DNA from: CBDHDJ01 sp965261645
GTDB taxonomy: Bacteria; Pseudomonadota; Alphaproteobacteria; SHVV01
Assembly: GCA_965261645.1 (NCBI GenBank)
Contig: CBDHDJ010000003.1
Coordinates: 806,001 to 870,000, forward strand
Direction of reading: 5' to 3'
DNA length: 64,000 bases
How positions within the stretch are numbered: the stretch's first letter is position 1; every line of letters starts with the position of its first letter. Below are positions 10,101 through 16,978 of the stretch, in pieces. Both the position numbers and the translations under genes were made by a program. The notes beneath the pieces were generated by a model. It did no database searches. It was not told the DNA's origin and was given only the letters and a program-made list of their open reading frames with translations.

Positions 10101-10621
10101 TTGGCGCCGTTGACGGCAGCCTTGATCTGCAGAACGTCCTGACAGGTTTCGATCAACAGCGCATCGACCCCGCCGGCGATCAGCCCGGCGCACTGAGTGT
10201 GATACGCCGCCGCCAAATCATCGTAGGTCACGTGGCCAAGACTCGGCAGGCGAGTGCCGGGACCGATGGAGCCAAGCACGAAGCGGCGGCGGCCGTCGTG
10301 CCTGAACGCCTCGATCGCCTCGTGGGCGAGCTCGGCAGCGCGCCGATTGAGAAGGGGCGCATCGTCCGCCAGGCCGAACTCGCCCAGCGTGATGGGGGAT
10401 CCGCCGAAGCTGTTGGTCTGGATGACATCGGCGCCGGCCGCGAGATAACCCGCATGGAGTTCACGCACGAGATCGGGTCGCGAGCGGTTGAGGACCTCGG
10501 TGCAGTTCTCCTGGCCCTCGAAGTCCGTCTCGGTCGCGAGGCTCATGGCTTGGACGCGGCTCCCGGTTGCTCCGTCGCACAGCAGCACGCGTTCGCTGAG
10601 ATGGTCGAGGAAATCGCTCAC
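7127..10621 (-). CDS. metH: Cobalamin-dependent methionine synthase
   Basis: A 1,164-aa enzyme transferring the methyl group of 5-methyl-THF to homocysteine through cobalamin. All modules are present. The homocysteine domain has zinc cysteines in GLNCATG and GGCCGTT; the pterin domain has GERCNANGSRKFREA. A helical cap and the B12 domain with DVHDIGKN (His is the cobalt ligand) follow, then the C-terminal AdoMet reactivation domain with YRGSRYSFGYPACP. GTG at 10621 is chosen because it overlaps the metF stop as GTGA and has GGGAG 8 nt upstream; an ATG at 10660 inside metF lacks a ribosome site. It is the last gene of the ArsR-methyltransferase/metF/metH operon. Confidence 0.97.
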   Translation of the reverse strand: MSDFLDHLSERVLLCDGATGSRVQAMSLATETDFEGQENCTEVLNRSRPDLVRELHAGYLAAGADVIQTNSFGGSPITLGEFGLADDAPLLNRRAAELAHEAIEAFRHDGRRRFVLGSIGPGTRLPSLGHVTYDDLAAAYHTQCAGLIAGGVDALLIETCQDVLQIKAAVNGAKQAIADAGPDIPILVQATVETTGTLLVGADMAAAATVVQALDVPAMGLNCATGPQEMAEHVKWLRENWPGPISVQPNAGLPELIEGKTHYPLTPDELAKWQERFIAEDGIAMIGGCCGTTDLHIAALNSMLAARDGVQGRPRPSPRTVHWVPSVASLFSQVPLRQENAYLSIGERCNANGSRKFREAQAAEDWDTCVALAREQVKEGSHTLDVCTAFVGRDEIADMNEVVTHLRGAVDSPLVIDSTEYPVLEAALKLYGGKAILNSINFEDGEEPSAMRLGLARTFGTGVIALTIDEDGMAKEPDAKVALAHRLHDFACNRHGLPPCDLFFDPLTFTICTGNEAERKLGLWTLEAIERIAQELPECQIVLGLSNISFGLNPAARHVLNSVYLDHALRRGLTAAILHLSKIRPLHGIPEDEVKVAEDLIFDRRGSNYDPLQAFMALFEDRAAGPKVEKERPARVEERLKHRIIDGDRVDLEADLEEALKSHPPLAIINTFLLGGMKVVGELFGAGKMQLPFVLKSAETMKAAVAYLEPYMDKTEGQDRGTIVLATVRGDVHDIGKNLVDIILTNNGYKVVNLGIKQPIGAILDAAAEHDADAIGLSGLLVKSTVIMRENLEEMSRGGLDIPVFLGGAALTRKYVEEDCAKAYDAGRVAYARDAFDGLGLMDRVMEGVFDDHIAELRDKRAKRPSQNRKRLGQAAPAAPARPVDLEEIRVKRAELTNRVEVPEPPFWGARAIEEISVRALVPFVNETMLYQFQWGYRKAGRDRDEFRAWADKEVRPIFNRMVDIAEDDDILKPQACYGYWQAAAEGNDIILFDEDGETPLARFSLPRQDKEGGLCIADFVRDVDAGERDVVGLQAVSIGERASVVAREWFAADRYQDYLYLHGLGVEMAEALAEYVHKRIRGELGFGHEDEREMDKLLKQGYRGSRYSFGYPACPNLADQRILLALLGAERIGLAMAEEDQLHPEQSTSAIVIHHPQAKYFTA

Positions 10622-11538
10622 GCCTGCTGCTCCCGGGGACGCAGCCCGAGAATGTGGCAAATTGCGTAGGCCAGGTCCGCCCTATTCAGCGTATAGAAGT
10701 GGAACTCGCTGATTCCTTCCTGCTGCAATTTCCGGCATTGCTCGGCGGCGACGGTGGCCGCGACCAGCTTGCGAGTCTCGGGATCCTCGTCGAGCCCCTC
10801 GAACAGAACCGCCAGCCACTCGGGCACGGTGGCCCCGCATCCGGCGCTGAACCGGCACACCTGCGCGAAATTGCCGACCGGCAGGATGCCGGGAACGATC
10901 GGCACCGTAATGCCCGCCGCCCGCGCCTGATCGACAAAGCGCAGGAAGACGTCCGGATCGAAGAAATACTGCGTGATCGCGCGGCTCGCGCCGGCGTCGA
11001 TCTTGCGCTTGAGGTTGTCGAGATCGGCCCTCCGGCTCGTCGCATCGGGGTGGGTTTCGGGATAGGCCGCGACGCTGATGTCGAAATCGGCCACCCGCTT
11101 GAGGCCCGCGACCAGGTCCGCGGCGTCGCGATAACCCTTGGGGTGGGGCTGATAGCTGTCCGCGTCCGGCGGCGGGTCGCCGCGCAGCGCGACGAGGTGC
11201 CGGACGCCGGCATTCCAGTAGTCATGTGCCACCGCATCGACATCGTCGCGGGGTGCGCCCACGCAGGTGAGATGGGCGGCCACCGTGAGCCGAGTTTCGG
11301 TCTTGATGCGGTTCACCGTCGCATGGGTGCGCTCACGGGTGCTCCCGCCCGCGCCATAGGTGACGGAAACGAAACGCGGCGCAAGCGGCGCCAGGCGTTG
11401 GACGGAGGCCCACAGCGTCGCCTCCATCTCCTCGGATCGCGGTGGAAAGAATTCGAAAGACACGGCGAGGTCCGTGGCGGCCGGTGCAAGCGGCGCTACG
11501 GCAGGCGAAGCCGCACTGGCGGCGCGATCAGCCATCAT
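10618..11538 (-). CDS. metF: 5,10-methylenetetrahydrofolate reductase
   Basis: A 306-aa TIM-barrel flavoprotein reducing 5,10-methylene-THF to 5-methyl-THF, the methyl donor for MetH. The N-terminal FEFFPPRSEEME motif, SVTYGAGGSTRERT and HLTCVG are diagnostic, and QYFFDPDVFLRFVDQA is the mid-barrel segment. The first 25 residues are an Ala-rich extension. Its ATG overlaps the stop of the upstream ArsR-methyltransferase gene (TAATG) and its TGA overlaps the metH GTG, so the three genes appear translationally coupled. Confidence 0.96.
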   Translation of the reverse strand: MMADRAASAASPAVAPLAPAATDLAVSFEFFPPRSEEMEATLWASVQRLAPLAPRFVSVTYGAGGSTRERTHATVNRIKTETRLTVAAHLTCVGAPRDDVDAVAHDYWNAGVRHLVALRGDPPPDADSYQPHPKGYRDAADLVAGLKRVADFDISVAAYPETHPDATSRRADLDNLKRKIDAGASRAITQYFFDPDVFLRFVDQARAAGITVPIVPGILPVGNFAQVCRFSAGCGATVPEWLAVLFEGLDEDPETRKLVAATVAAEQCRKLQQEGISEFHFYTLNRADLAYAICHILGLRPREQQA

Positions 11539-12539
11539 TATTCACCAAAGACGGCGCGTGCCGGCACGGCCGCCTCTTCCGCTTCGCGCGCCGCCGGCCA
11601 AATCACGACGGTCAATGGATCGCCGGCGAGCCGCACCGGCTCACCCACCGTCAAGCCCGCGGCCCGATACCAGCCAGCGACCTCCTCGTCGGTGAAACCA
11701 AGGCGGCGATGGGCCTGCTCGGTGCGCAGAAACTCCTGATCGTGCGGCGCGAAATCCACCACGGCCAGATGCCCCCCCGGTTTCAAGACGCGCGCGCTCT
11801 CGGCGATGGCGCGGGCGGGCTCGCCGGCGAAGTGCAGCACCTGATGGAACAGGACCGCATCGAAGGATTTATCAGCGAACGAGATGGCGTACATATCGCC
11901 GTGCCGGACCTGGCAGTGGCTCAAACCCGCTCGCTCGAGATTGGCGCGGGCCAGCGCCAGCATCTCGTGCGACAGATCGAGCCCGACGCCGCGGCGGATG
12001 CGCGGGCCGAACACCTCGACCATGCGCGCCGTTCCGGTGCCGATATCGAGGAACTCGGCGATATCAATCTCGGCAAAGAGATCGAGCAGCGCCCGCTCGA
12101 CCTCCGCTTCGGGCACATAGAGGGCGCGGATCTTGTGCCACTCGGCAGCGTTGGCGCGAAAATAGGCCTGCGCCGCCTCGGCGCGTCCCGCCTTGACCGC
12201 CGCGAGGCGCTCCTGATCGCGCGTATGGACGGGCTGATCTTCCCGCATGAGACCGATCAGCGCATTGGTCAGTTCGGCCCCCTCGCCCTGCTCGGTCGTG
12301 CGGTAGAAGGCCCAGGTACCCTCACGAAACCGCTCGAGAAGGCCGGCCTCACACAGAAGCTTCAGATGGCGCGAGACGCGGGGCTGGCTCTGACCCAGAA
12401 TCTGGGTGAGTTCGCTCACCGTGAGCTCGCCTTGGGCGCAGAGGCCCAGCAGGCGCAAACGTGAGGGCTCGCCCGCCGCGCGCAACCCGCTCAGCAGATC
12501 GAACGTACCGTCTCGCGTTGGGTGCAGCGACATGACCAT
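11538..12539 (-). CDS. ArsR-family regulator fused to SAM-dependent methyltransferase
   Basis: A 333-aa fusion. Residues 10-95 form an ArsR winged helix, with recognition helix around SQPRVSRHLKLL (51-62). Residues 120-320 form a class I methyltransferase with motif I DIGTGTAR (165-172) and a PGGHLAVVDFAP strand. The cysteine metal-site motif of ArsR sensors is absent, so metal sensing is unlikely. Such fusions often sit directly upstream of metF/metH in alphaproteobacteria. A SAM- or SAH-responsive repressor controlling its own operon is an attractive inference: the methyltransferase fold could serve as the sensor. It is the first gene of the operon. Confidence 0.88.
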   Translation of the reverse strand: MVMSLHPTRDGTFDLLSGLRAAGEPSRLRLLGLCAQGELTVSELTQILGQSQPRVSRHLKLLCEAGLLERFREGTWAFYRTTEQGEGAELTNALIGLMREDQPVHTRDQERLAAVKAGRAEAAQAYFRANAAEWHKIRALYVPEAEVERALLDLFAEIDIAEFLDIGTGTARMVEVFGPRIRRGVGLDLSHEMLALARANLERAGLSHCQVRHGDMYAISFADKSFDAVLFHQVLHFAGEPARAIAESARVLKPGGHLAVVDFAPHDQEFLRTEQAHRRLGFTDEEVAGWYRAAGLTVGEPVRLAGDPLTVVIWPAAREAEEAAVPARAVFGE

Positions 12540-13032
12540 TGTTTAGCCGATGCCATCTAAATTAGTACCTAAGAACAGCCGCTCCGAGCGGATCGCAATG
12601 GTCAGCGCGGCGGTCATCCAATCAGGGTGAAGCCCCCTCTATGAAGTATATATAAATATATTCTTATATAATTGTAAATAAGAATCACCGAATTCGGTGA
12701 GTCACCGATGAGCTTGCTTCGACCGGGCCAGCCCCAAGAGCGGCATAAACGCAACAGGGTGGCAATTTTGGCGCAATCGGATTGACCGGCGCTGGCCATC
12801 CCATTGCGGTTATGGTAGCTAATGCACCCAATTTGATGGTCTAAGGGATTCTGCTTACTCGATTTTGATCGCCTGAGGAGCTTGTGCGGCGGCGGGTGTG
12901 GCGGAACCTTACGCATCTACGTCCCGCTCCCGAATCACGGGGAGGTATCCGCGTCAGGGGCAGAACGCTTCGTTTCACGCGGGAGCCGGGCAGCGACAAC
13001 AAAGGTTGGAACGAACATCGTTTGGTCATTGC
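12540..13032. other. Divergent regulatory region with palindrome and AT-rich patch
   Basis: This 490-bp gap separates the minus-strand methionine operon from mlaA on +. It has a strongly AT-rich patch (about 12640-12685) in otherwise GC-rich DNA. Directly after it is a perfect 14-bp palindrome CACCGAATTCGGTG at 12686-12699, followed by a partial repeat CACCGA. A smaller inverted repeat, CCGCT-CCG-AGCGG, lies near 12581. These could be operators or promoters for either operon. I see no riboswitch fold I recognise and no convincing gene. Confidence 0.45.
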
Positions 13033-13866
13033 ATGGGTAATTCATCCGCTTTGATCCGGTATTTGGGCGTTGCCGGGGTCGCGGCCCTCGGGTTGCTCCT
13101 CGCGAGCTGCGCCACGGCGCCAGCGGACGATCCTGACGCCCGGGCGGCTTTCGCCGAGGCGAACGATCCGATCGAGCCCCTCAACCGCTATTTCTTCGAG
13201 TTCAATCGCTTTATCGACGGCGTGGCGTTACGGCCGGTGGCCGAGGTTTATGACGGCCTGGTCCCGGATTTCGCCCAGGACATGGTGCGCAACTTCCTGT
13301 TCAATCTGAGATCGCCGGTGACGCTGGCCAACGATGTCCTCCAGGCCAAGCTGGACCGGGCGCAGGTCACGGCGGTGCGCATCGTCACCAACAGCACGCT
13401 GGGCATCGGCGGTCTGTTTGATGTGGCGGCCGAGTGGGGTTGGGAGCCCCATGAAGAGGACTTCGGCCAGACCCTTGCGGTCTGGGGCGTCGGCGAAGGC
13501 CCCTATCTCGTGCTGCCGATCCTCGGCCCCTCGCCGCCGCGTGACACGGTGGGCTCGGTGGCCGACTACTTTTTCGATCCCCTAGACCTCTACGCCGAGA
13601 ATGTGGACGACGAGTGGATCATTTATGCCCGCCGCGGCGGCGAGATCGTCGACTTCCGGGCGCGCAATCTGGAGACGTTGGATGAGATCGAACGCTTGGC
13701 CATCGACCTCTACGCCACCGTCCGTAGCCTCTATCGGCAACATCGCGCCGACGAAATCAGGGACGGCGGCATTGGGCCACTCGTCCCGGTGCCGCAGATC
13801 TCGATCGAGACCGACACCGATCAGGGCATCACCAAGGTGTCTCTCACATCGTCTCCATTCGAATAA
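13033..13866 (+). CDS. mlaA: MlaA (VacJ)-family outer-membrane lipoprotein
   Basis: A 277-aa lipoprotein. ATG at 13033 gives a short signal peptide ending in the lipobox LASC with the lipidated Cys at 26; upstream in-frame codons encode an implausible Arg-rich leader. The body has family motifs NDPIEPLNRYFFEFN, LFNLRSPVTLANDVLQ and the EEDFGQTLAVWGVGEGPYLV region. MlaA forms the outer-membrane ring that extracts mislocalised phospholipids and hands them to periplasmic MlaC, encoded 15 bp downstream. The MlaFEDB inner-membrane transporter is not in this window. Confidence 0.94.
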   Translation: MGNSSALIRYLGVAGVAALGLLLASCATAPADDPDARAAFAEANDPIEPLNRYFFEFNRFIDGVALRPVAEVYDGLVPDFAQDMVRNFLFNLRSPVTLANDVLQAKLDRAQVTAVRIVTNSTLGIGGLFDVAAEWGWEPHEEDFGQTLAVWGVGEGPYLVLPILGPSPPRDTVGSVADYFFDPLDLYAENVDDEWIIYARRGGEIVDFRARNLETLDEIERLAIDLYATVRSLYRQHRADEIRDGGIGPLVPVPQISIETDTDQGITKVSLTSSPFE

Positions 13867-13881
13867 CAATTTGATCGTTCG

Positions 13882-14490
13882 ATGGGTATTCGCGGTATAG
13901 CCGGTCTCGCGTTGAGCGGTTTTCTCGTGCTGGTCAACCTCGAGGTGGCCCGGGCCTCGCCCGAAGAGGCGGCGGCTTTTATCGAGGTGCTCGGGACGGA
14001 GGCGATCAGCACGCTGGGCGATCCCGCCTTGAGCGAAGAGCGGCGGATCGAGGAGTTCCGCCGTCTTCTCTACCAAGGCTTCGATATCAGGACGATCGGC
14101 CGCTTCGCGCTCGGGCGTTATTGGCGCCGAACGACGCAGGACCAGCGCTCGGAATACGAAGCGTTGTTCGGAGAGTTTCTCGTCTCGACTTACGCCTCGC
14201 GGTTGAATCGCTACTTCAGCGAAACCCTTTACGTGCAGGGAGCGCGCGGTGATGGCGAGGACGATGCCATCGTCATGAGCGAAATCCGCCACGCGGATTG
14301 GCCGCCGCTGAAAGTGAACTGGCGCGTGCGGCGTTCGAGCAGCGATTACAAGATCATCGACGTGATCATCGAAGGGCTGAGCATGGCGATCACCCAACGC
14401 GACGAGTTCGCCTCGGTGATCCAGCGCTCGGGCGGCACCGTCGAAGGCCTGCTAGTCGAGCTGCGCAAGAAGGTCGGGACAGCCGAATAA
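13882..14490 (+). CDS. mlaC: MlaC-family periplasmic phospholipid-binding protein
   Basis: A 202-aa protein with a cleavable signal peptide (residues 1-25, ending ARA) and an MlaC/Ttg2D domain. Typical segments are RRLLYQGFDIRTIGRFALG, WRRTTQDQRSEYEALFGEFL and the YKIIDVIIEGLSMAITQRDEF strand-helix near the C-terminus, which lines the lipid cavity. It is expected to shuttle phospholipids between MlaA and the inner-membrane Mla complex. The 15-bp spacing from mlaA indicates one transcript. The next gene downstream (HEPN) is interrupted by an IS. Confidence 0.93.
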   Translation: MGIRGIAGLALSGFLVLVNLEVARASPEEAAAFIEVLGTEAISTLGDPALSEERRIEEFRRLLYQGFDIRTIGRFALGRYWRRTTQDQRSEYEALFGEFLVSTYASRLNRYFSETLYVQGARGDGEDDAIVMSEIRHADWPPLKVNWRVRRSSSDYKIIDVIIEGLSMAITQRDEFASVIQRSGGTVEGLLVELRKKVGTAE

Positions 14491-14727
14491 ACACGAGAAG
14501 CGGCCCCTCACCCTTCGCGACCAAGCTCCATCAATGGGCAACCGCACTCCTAAAACGTTCATGCAACGCTGATGCGGATTACCGTGGGTAGCCAACCAGA
14601 GTGCGACGAGCCACAGCATGAACAGAAGAGATTTTCAGGAGTTGGCCCGTATTCGCCTCCGGGAGGCAAGGCAGTTAGTCCGATCCCGACGCTTTGACGG
14701 CGCGTACTATTTAGCCGGTTATGCTGT

Positions 14728-16108
14728 GAGCTATACCCGAAAGTTGGTGATGGGATGAGATGAGGGCGGCGTATCCTGGCGATGTTGGAGTCGCCATTTT
14801 CCACGAAGGAGGGATACGCCATGAGAGAGGATACAGTCGTCCAGCTTCGCCAACCTGGATCATTTGAGGACGATCCGCTGACGGAGGTTTTGCGTCTTGG
14901 TGCGCGGCGTTTACTTGGGCAAGCGGTGGCGGCGGAAGTTGCCGGTTTTGTCGAGGCGTATGCGCATCTGACGGACTCGGCCGGCCGCCGTCGGATCGTA
15001 CGCCACGGGCATTTGCCGGAGCGCGAGATCCAGACCGGCATTGGTCCGGTTGCGGTGCGCTGTCCCAGGGTGCGCGACCGAGGCGCCGGCGAGACGGGGC
15101 CGCGGGTTCGCTTCACCTCACGGATCTTGCCTGCCTATCTCAGGCGCGCCAAGTCGATCGAGGAACTCCTGCCCTGGCTTTATCTGAAGGGCATCTCCAC
15201 GGGCGATTTCTGCGCGGCGCTTGCGGCGCTCTTGGGGCCCGAGGCGCCGGGGCTCTCGGCCTCGACCATTGCCCGCCTCAAGGAGGTCTGGCAAGGCGAG
15301 CTGGAGCATTGGCAACGGCGCGATCTCTCGGCCAAGCGTTATGTCTACTTCTGGGCCGAGGGCGTCTACTTCTCACCACGGCTCGACCATGACAAGCAAT
15401 GCATGTGCGTGATCATCGGTGCCGACGAGCTGGGCCGCAAGGAGCTGCTGGCGATCGCCGACGGCTACCGGGAGAGCGCCCAGTCCTGGCGCGAAGTGCT
15501 GCTCGATCTCAAGCGCCGCGGCCTGGCGATTGCGCCCGAGCTGGACACCGGCGACGGGGCGCTCGGTTTCTGGAAAGCCTTGCGCGAGGTCTACGGGACG
15601 ACGCGCGAGCAGCGCTGTTGGGTGCACAAGACCGCCAACGTGCTCAACAAGCTCCCGAAGTCCGTCCAGCCACGCGCCAAGCAGCACCTACAGGACATCT
15701 GGATGGCCGAGACCCGCGCGGTGGCCGAGAAGGCCTTCGACTTCTTCCTCGAGGCCTATGGCCCCAAGTACGACAAAGCGGTGGCCTGCCTGGCCAAGGA
15801 CCGCGACGTGTTGCTCGCCTTCTACGACTTCCCGGCCGAGCACTGGAAGCACATTCGCACCACCAATCCCATCGAAAGCACCTTTGCGACCGTGCGCCTC
15901 AGGACCACCAAGACCAAGGGCTGCCTCAGCCGCATGACGGCGCTCACCATGGTCTTCAAGCTGTGCCAGTCGGCCAGCAAGAAGTGGCGTCGCCTGGACG
16001 CCTCGAACCAGATCGCCGACATCATTCAAGGCGTCAAATTCAAGGACGGAGAAAAGCTAACCGAACGCGCCGCCTGAAACCTGCGTCACCAACTTTTGAC
16101 AATAGCTC
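14728..16108 (+). mobile_element. IS256-family insertion sequence, copy 1
   Basis: A complete 1,381-bp element. The ends are imperfect inverted repeats, GAGCTATACCCGAAAGTTGG on the left and GAGCTATTGTCAAAAGTTGG read inward from the right. It is flanked by the perfect 9-bp duplication TTATGCTGT (14719-14727 and 16109-16117). A second, damaged copy is at 37294-40117 in the same orientation. Confidence 0.93.
14821..16077 (+). CDS. IS256-family (mutator-type) transposase
   Basis: A 418-aa DDE transposase that catalyses cut-and-paste or copy-out transposition of the surrounding element. Recognisable parts are an N-terminal DNA-binding region, the HGHLPEREIQTG segment, HDKQCMCVIIGADELG (strand with the first acidic residue), HKTANVLNKLP and the C-terminal TTNPIESTFATVRLRT motif with the catalytic Glu. 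ATG at 14821 follows GAAGGAGG; an in-frame ATG at 14782 lacks a ribosome site. The frame is intact, so this copy is probably active and could mobilise the damaged copy in trans. Confidence 0.93.
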   Translation: MREDTVVQLRQPGSFEDDPLTEVLRLGARRLLGQAVAAEVAGFVEAYAHLTDSAGRRRIVRHGHLPEREIQTGIGPVAVRCPRVRDRGAGETGPRVRFTSRILPAYLRRAKSIEELLPWLYLKGISTGDFCAALAALLGPEAPGLSASTIARLKEVWQGELEHWQRRDLSAKRYVYFWAEGVYFSPRLDHDKQCMCVIIGADELGRKELLAIADGYRESAQSWREVLLDLKRRGLAIAPELDTGDGALGFWKALREVYGTTREQRCWVHKTANVLNKLPKSVQPRAKQHLQDIWMAETRAVAEKAFDFFLEAYGPKYDKAVACLAKDRDVLLAFYDFPAEHWKHIRTTNPIESTFATVRLRTTKTKGCLSRMTALTMVFKLCQSASKKWRRLDASNQIADIIQGVKFKDGEKLTERAA

Positions 16109-16399
16109 TTATGCTGTCGAGTGTGCGCTCAAAGCATGTGTAGCCAAAAAGTTCGGTCGGCATGAATGGCCCGACAAGGCTTTCGTCAATCAAATATACA
16201 TTCACAGTCTTCCAAAACTTGTGGGATTCGCCGACCTGAATTCTGACCTAGAACGCCGAATGAATGCCGATTTGCGGTTTGCAACAAACTGGGCGGTGGT
16301 CAAAGATTGGAATGAAGAAAGTCGGTATGCTCAATGGGATGAGAAGCAGGCTCGCGACCTCTATTCAGCAGTTACGAGTCGAAGCTATGGAGTGCTCCC

Positions 16400-16798
16400 A
16401 TGGATAAGGCGGCATTGGTAGATCAAAATATTGACGCTGGCAGACGGCTAACGGAAAAATTGGACGAGGCCAATTTTCCCGCTTTCGCTACTCTTTGGCT
16501 GTACTCAGCGGACTTGGATGAATGGCGCTTTCTTATTGCCTCACCTATCGTGGACGACAAAGGGTCCAGCGCCGCATATAAGAAACTCCAGGCTCTATTT
16601 CGCAAATCAGAAGCGGGACATATTTCGCCCGCAATTTCCCTGCGCAACACCAAGATTGTCAGCCCCGCTAGCGAAATAACTCTCTTGCTGAGCAAAGCGA
16701 TCAATACCGGGTCAGGCATCACAAACATCCGATTCAGTGGCAACACTGTTAATGGTGTTTTTTTTGAGGACGCTCTTAATTTACCGGATCAACTCTAA
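16400..16798 (+). CDS. HEPN-associated hypothetical protein
   Basis: A 132-aa soluble protein of unknown function. Its ATG lies inside the end of the HEPN gene (22-nt overlap), so the two were translationally coupled before the IS arrived. It begins with a helix (VDQNIDAGRRLTEKLDEA), has a LYSADLDEWRFLIASP strand pair, and ends in an SGNTVNGVFFEDALNL strand. From memory, similar short proteins follow small HEPN genes in other bacteria; this must be verified by search. Its GC content is visibly lower than that of mlaC or ettA, consistent with an acquired cassette. With HEPN broken and the IS upstream, its expression is uncertain. Confidence 0.65.
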   Translation: MDKAALVDQNIDAGRRLTEKLDEANFPAFATLWLYSADLDEWRFLIASPIVDDKGSSAAYKKLQALFRKSEAGHISPAISLRNTKIVSPASEITLLLSKAINTGSGITNIRFSGNTVNGVFFEDALNLPDQL

Positions 16799-16930
16799 AT
16801 TGATCCGTGATTACGCGAAAAAGCACATATCAGGAAATGCGCACTCTCGGGCAGCACCGTCCGGGTGACACTGCGATCAACATAAATATCAGGAGTACAG
16901 CCCAAAATTTGGGCGGGCGCTGTCAACCAA

Positions 16931-16957
16931 AACAAAGGCGGAGCCTGAATCCTCCGC
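16931..16957 (-). terminator. Intrinsic terminator of ettA
   Basis: On the minus strand, 21 bp after the ettA stop, GCGGAG and CTCCGC form a 6-bp stem with an 8-nt loop. CCTTTGTTTT follows, a T-rich tail typical of an intrinsic terminator. Confidence 0.55.
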
Positions 16958-16978
16958 ATAACCTTTTGATCCTCGGCC

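Larger units (their letters stand above)
14618..16421 (+). pseudogene. HEPN-domain protein gene split by an IS256 insertion
   Basis: Codons 1-36 lie at 14618-14727 and the rest at 16118-16421. Removing the IS and one copy of the 9-bp target repeat restores a single 414-nt frame (137 aa) with no other defect. The protein is a small all-helical HEPN domain: an N-terminal FQELARIRLREARQLV helix, YYLAGYAVECALKA, a NWAVVKDWNEESRY segment and the typical GVLPWIRRHW end. HEPN proteins are often nucleotide- or RNA-acting toxins or accessory subunits. The gene overlaps the next ORF by 22 nt, suggesting a two-gene cassette. Intact frame and perfect repeat imply a recent insertion. Confidence 0.82.

Noticed and set aside
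12540..12700. A SAM or SAH riboswitch in the leader of the methionine operon
   Set aside because: The short inverted repeats found do not match a consensus fold that I know; the ArsR-methyltransferase itself is the more likely sensor.
12614..12916. A 100-codon minus-strand frame in the gap upstream of mlaA
   Set aside because: It crosses the AT-rich patch and palindrome, has no ribosome site and looks like translated regulatory DNA.
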